From Streptomyces sp. NBC_01439 (lineage in GTDB: Bacteria; Actinomycetota; Actinomycetes; Streptomycetales; Streptomycetaceae), in assembly GCF_036227605.1 (NCBI RefSeq), contig NZ_CP109487.1, positions 4,531,501 to 4,595,500 of the forward strand: a stretch of 64,000 nucleotides of DNA. Reading direction: 5' to 3'. The notes beneath the pieces are model-generated. The model saw nothing but the letters and a program-made list of their open reading frames with translations, did not search any database and was not told where the DNA came from. The position numbers and the translations under genes are program-made. Below, one piece after another: positions 7,715-17,341 of the stretch. Positions within the stretch are counted from its first letter, which is position 1, and every line of letters starts with the position of its first letter.

Positions 7715-8975
7715 CGCCCGCGGGGGCGGCCGGCGCCGCCGGCGGCCCCGCGGTCAGGAACTTCCCCCAGCCCTCCTTCGGCGCCTCCCCGACGTCGAGG
7801 GTGCGCATCCACTCCAGGGCCTTCGGGTCCTGCGCGTCCAGCCAGTCCGCCAGCTCCCGGAACGGAACGCAGCGGACCTCCTTCTGGGTGCACATGGTCT
7901 TGATGGACTCCTCGACGGCGCGCATGTAGGTGCCGCCGTTCCAGGACTCGAAGTGATTTCCGATGATCAGCGGTGCGCGGTTGCCCTGGTAGGCGCGGTC
8001 GAAGGCCTCCCGCAAGCCGTCGCGCATCTGGTCACCCCAGTACGCGTGCTGGGAGGGGTCACCCTGCGAGGTCGTCCCGGACTGGTTGACCATGTAGTTG
8101 TAGTCCATGCTCAGGGTGTCGAAGGCACGCCCCGGCATGGGCACCAGCTGGAGCGGGATGTCCCAGAGCCCGTCGGTCTTCTTGGGCCAGATCTGCTTGC
8201 TGATGCCGCTGGAGTCATAGCGGAAGCCCATGTCCTTCGCCGCCAGCATGAAGTTCTTCTGACCTTCGAGGCAGGGCGTGCGGGCGCCGATGAGCTCCTT
8301 GTCGTAGTTGAAGGGGAGCGCCTCCTGGTCCTTCAGGCCGGAGTTGGTCTTCCAGTTCTTGACGAAGGACTTGGCCTGGTTGATCTCGCTCTTCCACTCC
8401 TCCACGGACCAGGTGCCGACGCCGCCGTCGGGGCCGCAGAAGTGCCCGTTGAAGTGGGTGCCGATCTCATTGCCCTCCAGCCACGCCGCGCGGACCTGGG
8501 TGGCGGTGTCCTTGATGCCCTGGAGGTCGCCGAAGCCGATGTCGGAGCGGCCGGACTCATGCTGGGGCGCCGTATAGAGGGAACGTTTCTCCTCAGGGAG
8601 CATGTAGACGCCGCTGAGGAAGTACGTCATGCGGGCGTTGTACTTCTTGCCGACCTCGCGGAAGTGCGAGAAGAGCTTCTGACTGTCCTCGCCGGCCCCG
8701 TCCCACGAGAACACCACGAACTGCGGCGGCTTTTCGCCGGGCCCCAGCTTTTGCGGCTTCTGCACGTTCGGCTGCATGCCGGTGTACGCGGTCGACCCGT
8801 CGCCGATGGGCCGGTTGACGCTACCCGGAGCCTCCGGGGCGGCGGCCCCCTTCAGCGCGTTCGGGGCCCCGGGAGCCGGGGACTTGGCGGGTTCAGAGGT
8901 GCTGCACCCGGCGACCCCCAGGACCAGCGCCGTGGCGACCAGGCCGCCGGCGATCTTCTTCGTGGCGGCGATCAT
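7668..8975 (-). CDS. Polysaccharide deacetylase-like lipoprotein
   Basis: This 435-residue secreted protein has a lipoprotein signal MIAATKKIAGGLVATALVLG followed by VAGC; the lipidated Cys is residue 24. The mature part has a NodB-like layout: FVVFSWDGAGE in place of TFDD, GTHFNGHF supplying the two metal-binding His residues, and IGARTPCL resembling the third motif. The first motif keeps a single Asp, so activity may be weak or altered. Family members remove acetyl groups from cell-wall or capsule sugars. The ATG at 8975 is preferred over one at 9002 because GGGAGAGG precedes it and the signal peptide then starts correctly. It converges on and overlaps the CooC-like gene. Confidence 0.8.
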   Translation of the reverse strand: MIAATKKIAGGLVATALVLGVAGCSTSEPAKSPAPGAPNALKGAAAPEAPGSVNRPIGDGSTAYTGMQPNVQKPQKLGPGEKPPQFVVFSWDGAGEDSQKLFSHFREVGKKYNARMTYFLSGVYMLPEEKRSLYTAPQHESGRSDIGFGDLQGIKDTATQVRAAWLEGNEIGTHFNGHFCGPDGGVGTWSVEEWKSEINQAKSFVKNWKTNSGLKDQEALPFNYDKELIGARTPCLEGQKNFMLAAKDMGFRYDSSGISKQIWPKKTDGLWDIPLQLVPMPGRAFDTLSMDYNYMVNQSGTTSQGDPSQHAYWGDQMRDGLREAFDRAYQGNRAPLIIGNHFESWNGGTYMRAVEESIKTMCTQKEVRCVPFRELADWLDAQDPKALEWMRTLDVGEAPKEGWGKFLTAGPPAAPAAPAGVKQAEEPAAGSADEG

Positions 8976-9209
8976 CCGCCCACCTCTCCCTCGCAGTTCC
9001 ATCGCAGGACTTCCGCGCCGCAACGTCCCATGCGGTCCGCTCGAGAGAAGGTATGACAAGCCGGACAAAATGCTTAATCACCCTTGAGTGCTAATTCGTA
9101 CGCCATTTGCCCGTATTATTCACCGCTCACCTTTACTCTCCATTACCATTCATTTACCGAGCGTTGAGAATCCCGCCGCTTCATCCCTCCCCAGAGGAGA
9201 CGGGAACCC

Positions 9210-11651
9210 ATGACAGCCACCTCCCCCACGAGCTCCGCCCAACAGATCCGCAAGGACCTTCCCGCGGATCTCTCCGCCTCCATCGCCGTCTTCCTGATCG
9301 CCCTGCCACTCTCGCTCGGCATCGCCCTGGCCACCGGTGCCCCGCTCCAGGCGGGGCTGGTCGCCGCGGCGGTCGGCGGGATCGTCGCCGGGCGGCTGGG
9401 TGGCGCTCCACTCCAGGTGAGCGGGCCCGCCGCCGGACTTACCGTGGTCACCGCCGAGTTGATCCAGCGCTACGGATGGCGCACCACCTGTGCCATCACC
9501 GTGCTCGCCGGCCTCTGCCAACTCGGCCTCGCCGCGCTGCGCACCGCCCGGTCGGCGCTCATGGTCAGCCCGGCCATCGTGCACGGCATGCTCGCGGGCA
9601 TCGGCGTGACCATCGCGCTGGCCCAGCTGCACATCGTGCTCGGCGGCACACCACAGAGCAACGCCGTGGCCAACGTCGTGGGCCTGCCCGGCCAGTTGGC
9701 CGATCTGCATCCGGTCGCGCTGGGCATCAGCGCGCTGACCCTGCTCGTCCTGCTTGGCTGGCCACGGCTGCCCGGTCGGGTGGGCCACGCCCTGCGCAAG
9801 GTGCCCGCGGCGCTCGCCGCCGTCGCCACGGCCACGGCCTTCGCCGCGCTGGCCGGGCTCAGCCTGCCGCGGGTGGACCTGCCGTCCTGGCGCAGCCACG
9901 CCCTGCCCGAACTGCCCGAAGGGCCGGTCCTCGGTCTCATCGCCGCGGTACTGACCATCACCCTGGTCGGCAGCGTGGAATCGCTGCTCTCCTCCGTCGC
10001 GACCGACAAGCTGATCGCCTCCGAGCGCCGTACGGGCAACCGCCCGCCGCGCGCCGATCTCGACCGGGAACTGCGAGGCCAGGGCGCGGCGAACATCGTC
10101 TCCGGCGCGCTGGGCGGGCTGCCCATCACGGGTGTGGCCGTCCGCAGTGTGGCGAACGTCAAGTCCGGTGCAGTCAGCCGAAAGTCGTCCATGCTGCACG
10201 GATTCTGGGTGCTGCTCGCGGCCGGACTGCTGGTCCCGGTCCTCGACCTGATCCCGCTCGCCGCACTGGCCGCCCTCGTGATGGCGGTCGGCGTACAGAT
10301 GGTCAACATCACGCACCTGCGCAGCGTCACCCGGCACCGGGAGGTCCTGGTCTACGGCACGACCATCGTCGCCGTGGTGCTCGGCGGGGTCCTGGAGGGC
10401 GTGGCCATCGGTATCGCCGTGGCCGTCGCGCTGGCCCTGTACCGGCTCACCCGGACCCGGATCACCGTGGAGCGACTGGACGGCGGGGCCCACCGGGTGG
10501 AGGCCCGTGGACAGTTGACCTTCCTCGCGGTGCCCCGGCTGAGCCGGGTGCTGAACCAGATTCCGCACGACGGACACGCCGTGATCGAGCTGGACGGCTC
10601 GTTCATGGACCACGCGGCCTACGAGACGCTGCACGACTGGCAGGATTCCCACCTGGCGCACGGAGGCTCGCTGGAGGTCACCGGCCGCGCCGGAGCGTCG
10701 GCGCGACTGCCCGAGGCCGCGCCCGGAGCCGTGCTCGGAGTCGCATCCGACGACGCGCCTGACGACGGGAGCCACCACGCGGACCGCTCCCGCCGCACGT
10801 CGCAGCGCGGCGTGCACCAGTGCTGCCGCCCCTGGACTCCGTGGCAGAACCACTGCGACCACCGCCCCGCGGGTACCCGTACGATCACTGCCGCAGCCGC
10901 GGCCGAGGCAGCCGCGGCGGCCGCCGAGGCGGAAACGGGGGCCGCCACCGAACCGTCCGGCTCTCCCTCCCCCCGGCGGCGCGGCGCGGGCCAACTGGCC
11001 AATGGGATCAGCGCCTTCCAGCGCGACACCGCACCTCACGTGCGGGACGAGCTGGCCCGGCTGGCCCGCGAGGGGCAGCGGCCCTCCCAGCTCTTCCTCA
11101 CCTGCGCAGACTCCCGCCTGGTGACCAGCATGATCACGGCCAGCGGACCGGGTGACCTGTTCACGGTCCGCAACGTCGGCAATCTGGTCCCGCTACCCGG
11201 CGCGGAGTCCACCGACGACTCCGTCGCCGCGGCCATCGAGTACGCCGTGGACGTGCTGCAGGTCGACAGCATCACGGTGTGCGGGCACTCGGGCTGCGGC
11301 GCCATGCAGGCCCTGCTCTCCTCCGCGCCCGGCGCCCCGATGACCCCGCTGCGCCGCTGGCTGAAGCACGGGCTGCCCAGCCTGGAGCGGATGGCCAGCC
11401 GCCACCACGCATGGGCCCGGATCTCGGGCCGGCTCCCGGCGGACGCGGTGGAGCAGCTGTGCCTGACCAATGTGGTCCAGCAACTGGAGCACCTGCGGGC
11501 CCATGAATCGGTGGCCAGGCGACTCGCCGAAGGCACCCTGGAACTGCACGGGATGTACTTCCACGTGGGCGAGGCTCAGGCGTATCTGCTGTCCGAGGGC
11601 GAGGACTTCTTCGACTGTCGGGTCTTCGACAGCGTGGGCCAGCACGCCTGA
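9210..11651 (+). CDS. SulP family transporter fused to beta-carbonic anhydrase
   Basis: This 813-residue fusion begins with about ten membrane helices of the SulP/SLC26 family (residues 15-420, with the early SLGIALATGAPLQAGL stretch). A reduced STAS-like domain follows (about 430-545). A low-complexity linker rich in Ala/Glu (about 575-600) leads into a beta-class carbonic anhydrase. Zinc ligands are visible: Cys632 in CADSR with Asp634 and Arg636, His693 and Cys696 in CGHSGCG. The likely role is bicarbonate or anion exchange directly coupled to CO2 hydration at the inner membrane. The ATG follows GAGGAGACGGG. Such fusions are known in actinomycetes. A strong hairpin follows the stop. Confidence 0.92.
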   Translation: MTATSPTSSAQQIRKDLPADLSASIAVFLIALPLSLGIALATGAPLQAGLVAAAVGGIVAGRLGGAPLQVSGPAAGLTVVTAELIQRYGWRTTCAITVLAGLCQLGLAALRTARSALMVSPAIVHGMLAGIGVTIALAQLHIVLGGTPQSNAVANVVGLPGQLADLHPVALGISALTLLVLLGWPRLPGRVGHALRKVPAALAAVATATAFAALAGLSLPRVDLPSWRSHALPELPEGPVLGLIAAVLTITLVGSVESLLSSVATDKLIASERRTGNRPPRADLDRELRGQGAANIVSGALGGLPITGVAVRSVANVKSGAVSRKSSMLHGFWVLLAAGLLVPVLDLIPLAALAALVMAVGVQMVNITHLRSVTRHREVLVYGTTIVAVVLGGVLEGVAIGIAVAVALALYRLTRTRITVERLDGGAHRVEARGQLTFLAVPRLSRVLNQIPHDGHAVIELDGSFMDHAAYETLHDWQDSHLAHGGSLEVTGRAGASARLPEAAPGAVLGVASDDAPDDGSHHADRSRRTSQRGVHQCCRPWTPWQNHCDHRPAGTRTITAAAAAEAAAAAAEAETGAATEPSGSPSPRRRGAGQLANGISAFQRDTAPHVRDELARLAREGQRPSQLFLTCADSRLVTSMITASGPGDLFTVRNVGNLVPLPGAESTDDSVAAAIEYAVDVLQVDSITVCGHSGCGAMQALLSSAPGAPMTPLRRWLKHGLPSLERMASRHHAWARISGRLPADAVEQLCLTNVVQQLEHLRAHESVARRLAEGTLELHGMYFHVGEAQAYLLSEGEDFFDCRVFDSVGQHA

Positions 11652-11682
11652 ACCGATACCCTCCCGTAATCGTGCAATCGTT

Positions 11683-11718
11683 TGGCCCCTTGCCGCTCCC
11701 TGCAGCGGGAAGGGGCCA
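11683..11718 (+). terminator. Terminator after SulP-carbonic anhydrase gene
   Basis: TGGCCCCTT and AAGGGGCCA pair perfectly, with an inner CCGCT/AGCGG stem inside the loop. It starts 31 bases after the stop codon. Confidence 0.7.
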
Positions 11719-11753
11719 TTCGCACTCCGTTCTCGCGCGGACCAGATCGTGAT

Positions 11754-11769
11754 ATAGGTCTAAACCAAT
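11754..11769 (+). promoter_or_regulatory. DasR-like operator (dre) upstream of acs
   Basis: ATAGGTCTAAACCAAT matches 12 of 16 positions of the consensus ACTGGTCTAGACCACT that I recall for the GlcNAc-responsive GntR regulator DasR. The central GGTCTA and ACC halves are intact. It lies 85 bases before the acs GTG start, between the preceding terminator and the ribosome binding site. Confidence 0.5.
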
Positions 11770-11853
11770 TCTCGGCTACCCCTTGTCACCTGGGCCGCTG
11801 ACTGATGAGCTATGCCCGGGGACACAACGGACACCCTGGGAAAGGGAGATGTC

Positions 11854-13809
<1,956 letters not shown>

Positions 13810-13864
13810 GGCACACCGCCCGGGGCGCACTGAGACACCTCGACCCACCGACTCACCAACACAC

Positions 13865-13905
13865 CGAAAGGGGCACCCGGCGCGCCGCGCAGGGTGCCCC
13901 TTTCG
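13865..13905 (+). terminator. Strong terminator after acs
   Basis: CGAAAGGGGCACCC and GGGTGCCCCTTTCG form a perfect 14-bp stem around a 13-base loop, 55 bases after the acs stop. Confidence 0.8.
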
Positions 13906-14052
13906 CACTTAAAGTGACGATCACCGGATACGTCCTCGCGTGCACCCTGTAAAATATTCAAAGCGTAAAGAAAGACCACAGGGTGCGCCGGGAAGTCTGG
14001 TCGGCAATGAGTTCAGCCATGCCGTCCAACCGCCCCCCGGAGGTGTCCCCTC

Positions 14053-15486
14053 GTGGCCGCGCCCAGCCCCACCGACCACAAGAGCCCCAAGCTGCTCGGC
14101 CGTCTCTCACTGCCCGAGCTCCGCTTCGTCGGCGACGCCCTGCGTGCCGAGACCGTCGGCGGTGTGCTGCTGCTCGTGGCCGCGATCGCCGCCCTCCTGT
14201 GGGCGAACATCCCCGCCGTCTCGGAGAGCTACGACAGCGTCCGGTCCTTCCACATCGGCCCCGCCTCCCTCGGCCTGGACCTCTCGCTCCAGCACTGGGC
14301 GGCCGACGGACTCCTCGCCATCTTCTTCTTCGTTGCCGGCATCGAGCTCAAGCGCGAGCTCGTCGCGGGTGATCTGCGCGATGCCAGGGCGGCCGCGCTC
14401 CCGGTGATCGCCGCCCTGTGCGGCATGGCCGTACCCGCCGTGATCTACGTACTCGTCAACGTGCTGGGCGACGGCTCCACCGCCGGCTGGGCCGTCCCGA
14501 CCGCCACCGACATCGCCTTCGCGCTGGCCGTCCTCGCCGTCATCGGCACCTCGCTGCCGTCGGCCCTGCGCGCCTTCCTGCTGACCCTCGCGGTCGTCGA
14601 CGACCTCTTCGCCATCCTGATCATCGCGGTGTTCTTCACCAGCGAGATCGACTTCCTCGCGCTCGGCGGCGCGTTCGTGGGCCTCGCCCTCTTCTGGTTC
14701 CTGCTCCGCCGCGGTGTCCACGGCTGGTACGTCTACGTTCCGCTCGCCCTGGTCATCTGGGGCCTGATGTACAACAGCGGCGTCCACGCCACCATCGCCG
14801 GCGTCGCCATGGGACTGATGCTCCGCTGCACCCGTCAGGAGGGCGAACGGCAGTCCCCCGGTGAGCGCATCGAGCACCTGGTCCGGCCCGTGTCGGCCGG
14901 TCTCGCCGTGCCGCTCTTCGCCCTCTTCTCCGCCGGCGTCTCCCTCTCCGACAAGGCCATCGCCCAGGTCTTCACCCGGCCCGAGACCCTCGGCGTGGTG
15001 CTCGGCCTGGTCATCGGCAAGGCGCTGGGCATTTTCTGTGGCACCTGGCTGGCCGCCCGCTTCACCAAGGCCGAGCTGAACGAGGACCTCGCCTGGCCGG
15101 ACGTGGTTGCCGTGGCCACGCTCGCCGGCATCGGCTTCACCGTCTCCCTCCTGATCGGCGAACTCGCCTTCGCCGGCGACTCGGTCCTCACCGACGAGGT
15201 CAAGGCGGCCGTCCTGATCGGCTCCCTGATCGCCGCCGTGGTCGCGTGCGTCATGCTCAAGCTCCGCAACCGTACGTACCGGGCGCTCACCGAGGCCGAG
15301 GAGCGCGACGAAGACCACGACGGCATCCCGGACATCTACGAGGAGCACAACCCCGCGTACCACCTGCGGATGGCCAAGATCTACGAGGACCGGGCCGCGG
15401 AACACCGCCGCAAGGCCGAGAACGGGGCCGCCACCCCGCTCCAAACCACGGCCGGGTCCACCACCGACGGCGACCGTCCGGCATGA
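14053..15486 (+). CDS. nhaA: NhaA-type Na+/H+ antiporter with acidic C-terminal tail
   Basis: This 477-residue antiporter has about twelve membrane helices over residues 40-415. The ion-binding Asp pair is present in LAVVDDLFAILI near residue 185, and TDIAFALAVLAVIG matches the family helix IV. E. coli NhaA is about 388 residues. The extra 60-residue tail here contains DEDHDGIPD, which looks like an EF-hand or thrombospondin-type calcium loop, then a charged helix. The tail could regulate transport, but that is inference. The GTG start follows GGAGGTG by eight bases. Growth at alkaline pH or high sodium is the usual role. Confidence 0.95.
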   Translation: MAAPSPTDHKSPKLLGRLSLPELRFVGDALRAETVGGVLLLVAAIAALLWANIPAVSESYDSVRSFHIGPASLGLDLSLQHWAADGLLAIFFFVAGIELKRELVAGDLRDARAAALPVIAALCGMAVPAVIYVLVNVLGDGSTAGWAVPTATDIAFALAVLAVIGTSLPSALRAFLLTLAVVDDLFAILIIAVFFTSEIDFLALGGAFVGLALFWFLLRRGVHGWYVYVPLALVIWGLMYNSGVHATIAGVAMGLMLRCTRQEGERQSPGERIEHLVRPVSAGLAVPLFALFSAGVSLSDKAIAQVFTRPETLGVVLGLVIGKALGIFCGTWLAARFTKAELNEDLAWPDVVAVATLAGIGFTVSLLIGELAFAGDSVLTDEVKAAVLIGSLIAAVVACVMLKLRNRTYRALTEAEERDEDHDGIPDIYEEHNPAYHLRMAKIYEDRAAEHRRKAENGAATPLQTTAGSTTDGDRPA

Positions 15487-15546
15487 TCTGACTGACGACG
15501 CAGGACAGCCGCGCCGACCGGCAGCAGACGACAGAGGGAGAGAGCG

Positions 15547-16005
15547 ATGAGCGCAGTGGACCAAGAGGCGCAGGGAGCCGAGCTCACACTCGGCCAGCTG
15601 GTCGCCTCGGCCACCGCCGAGATGTCCGCACTGGTGCACGACGAAATCGCCCTCGCCAAGGTGGAGATCAAGCAGGACGTCAGGCGCGCGGGCATCGGCA
15701 GCGGTGCCGCGATCGCCGCCGGGGTGTTCGTGCTCGCCTCCGTGCCGATGCTGAGCTTCGCCCTGGCTTACTGGATTCACACCTCCGGGCTCGGGCTCGC
15801 GTGGTGCTTCCTCATCGTCGCCGGGGTGTTCTGGCTGCTCGCGGGCGTGGTCGGGCTGCTCGCCTACGTCAAGTTCAAGAAGGTGAAGCCGCCGGTGAAG
15901 ACCATCGAGGCCGTCAAGCAGACCGCCGCGCTGGTCGGGACCGTCAAGCCGCACCCGCGGCCGGTGAGTGACAAGGCTGTGGGTGTGGCACGCTCGTCCT
16001 CATGA
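15547..16005 (+). CDS. Small two-helix membrane protein, actinobacterial holin-like family
   Basis: This 152-residue protein has an amphipathic N-terminal region (LGQLVASATAEMSALVHDEIALAKVEIKQD shortened here to its pattern of paired acidic and hydrophobic residues). Two hydrophobic helices follow, at about residues 55-80 and 87-112, then a basic tail. It fits the widespread actinobacterial holin-like/phage-holin superfamily found next to transport and hydrolase genes. Despite the name there is no prophage nearby, so lysis is unlikely; a membrane-organising role is more plausible. The ATG follows GAGGGAGAG. Its stop overlaps the alpha/beta hydrolase ATG by four bases, so the two are coupled. 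Confidence 0.75.
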   Translation: MSAVDQEAQGAELTLGQLVASATAEMSALVHDEIALAKVEIKQDVRRAGIGSGAAIAAGVFVLASVPMLSFALAYWIHTSGLGLAWCFLIVAGVFWLLAGVVGLLAYVKFKKVKPPVKTIEAVKQTAALVGTVKPHPRPVSDKAVGVARSSS

Positions 16006-16961
16006 CAGCGCCCACGCCGGACTCCAGCGTTCCTCCCACAGCTGCCACGGCGGTACGGCTCGACCTCCCCGACGGGCAGGCGGTGACGCACCGGGACGTC
16101 GCAGCGAACGGCGCCCGCTTCCACGTCGCCGAGCTCGGTGACGGGCCGCTGGTGCTGCTGCTGCACGGCTTCCCGCAGTTCTGGTGGACCTGGCGGCACC
16201 AGATGACCGCGCTCGCCGACGCCGGGTACCGGGCGGTCGCGATGGACCTGCGCGGGGTCGGCGGCAGCGACCGCACCCCGCGCGGATACGACCCCGCCAA
16301 CCTGGCGCTCGACATCACCGGGGTCGTACGGTCCCTCGGCGAGCCGGACGCCGCGCTCGTCGGACACGACCTGGGCGGGTACCTCGCCTGGACGGCCGCC
16401 GTGATGCGGCCCAAGCTGGTGCGCCGGCTCGTGGTCTCCTCCATGCCGCATCCGCGCCGCTGGCGCTCGGCGATGCTGTCGGACTTCGGTCAGACCCGGG
16501 CCAGTTCACACATCTGGGGCTTCCAGCGGCCGTTCGTTCCCGAGCGGCAGCTCGTCGCCGACGGCGGGGCGCTCGTAGGGGAGCTGATCCGGGACTGGTC
16601 GGGGCCTCGGCCGCCCGAGGACGAGGACCTGGCCGTGTACCGGCGGGCCATGTGCATCCCGTCCACCGCGCACTGCTCGATCGAGCCGTACCGCTGGATG
16701 ATGCGGTCGATGGCCCGGCCCGACGGGATCCAGTTCAACCGGCGGATGAAGCGTCCGGTGCGGGTGCCGACGCTGCACCTGCACGGTTCGCTCGACCCGG
16801 TGATGCGCACGCGCAGTGCGGCCGGTTCCGGCGAGTACGTCGAAGCCCCCTACCGGTGGCGGCTGTTCGACGGGCTCGGGCACTTCCCGCACGAGGAGGA
16901 CCCGGTCGCCTTCTCGTCCGAGCTGGTGAACTGGCTCAAGGACCCCGAGCCGGACCGCTGA
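16002..16961 (+). CDS. Alpha/beta hydrolase, epoxide hydrolase-like
   Basis: This 319-residue alpha/beta-hydrolase has the oxyanion motif HGFPQFWWTW (about residue 52). The nucleophile elbow is VGHDLGGY, so the nucleophile is Asp rather than Ser, which points to the epoxide hydrolase/dehalogenase branch. The catalytic His sits in GLGHFPHEEDP near the C-terminus, and a cap domain lies between. No secretion signal is visible. The substrate is unknown. The gene is coupled to the small membrane protein upstream by an ATGA overlap, so it may act at the membrane. It is followed by a 380-base gap before the converging MarP-like gene. Confidence 0.82.
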   Translation: MTAPTPDSSVPPTAATAVRLDLPDGQAVTHRDVAANGARFHVAELGDGPLVLLLHGFPQFWWTWRHQMTALADAGYRAVAMDLRGVGGSDRTPRGYDPANLALDITGVVRSLGEPDAALVGHDLGGYLAWTAAVMRPKLVRRLVVSSMPHPRRWRSAMLSDFGQTRASSHIWGFQRPFVPERQLVADGGALVGELIRDWSGPRPPEDEDLAVYRRAMCIPSTAHCSIEPYRWMMRSMARPDGIQFNRRMKRPVRVPTLHLHGSLDPVMRTRSAAGSGEYVEAPYRWRLFDGLGHFPHEEDPVAFSSELVNWLKDPEPDR

Positions 16962-17146
16962 CGAAACGACCGGTCCGTTCCCACTGCCGAACGGACGCTG
17001 ACGGCCGCGGACCCGGCGACCGTCCCTGCAAGGGGCGGGAGTTCGATCGCGCGCTCGCCTTACGAGCATTCAATTGCCTGGCGCATAGGCCAATTGGCCG
17101 CCCCTGACGGGATTACGGACCTTGGGCCACGGGCAGAGCACGGAGT

Positions 17147-17320
17147 ATGAGCTGGACGCACGACTACGGTGACACCGCGCACGAACGCCGCTCGGCAGCT
17201 ACGCCGGGCACCCACGAGAGGGCCGGCCGACACGGCCACGACCCCCGCCTCGGGATTCCGCTCATCCTGCGCCGACGGGCCCGCTGGGTCTCCGCGCGCC
17301 TGCGCCATCCACGGACGTAG
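17147..17320 (+). CDS. Possible small basic protein
   Basis: This 57-codon frame starts MSWTHDYGDTAHERRSA and ends in an Arg-rich stretch (ILRRRARWVSARLRH). About 80% of its third positions are G or C, as in real genes here, although a chance frame cannot be excluded. GGAG lies one base before the ATG, too close for a good ribosome binding site. It ends 21 bases before the converging MarP-like gene. The rest of the 16962-17341 gap holds only a GGCCAATTGGCC palindrome (17088-17099 region) and no other gene-like sequence. Confidence 0.35.
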   Translation: MSWTHDYGDTAHERRSAATPGTHERAGRHGHDPRLGIPLILRRRARWVSARLRHPRT

Positions 17321-17341
17321 GGACCCGGCGGGAGCGGCGCC

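Noticed and set aside
15547..16005. Holin-like gene as evidence for a prophage
   Set aside because: No other phage gene is present and the family is common in actinobacterial chromosomes.
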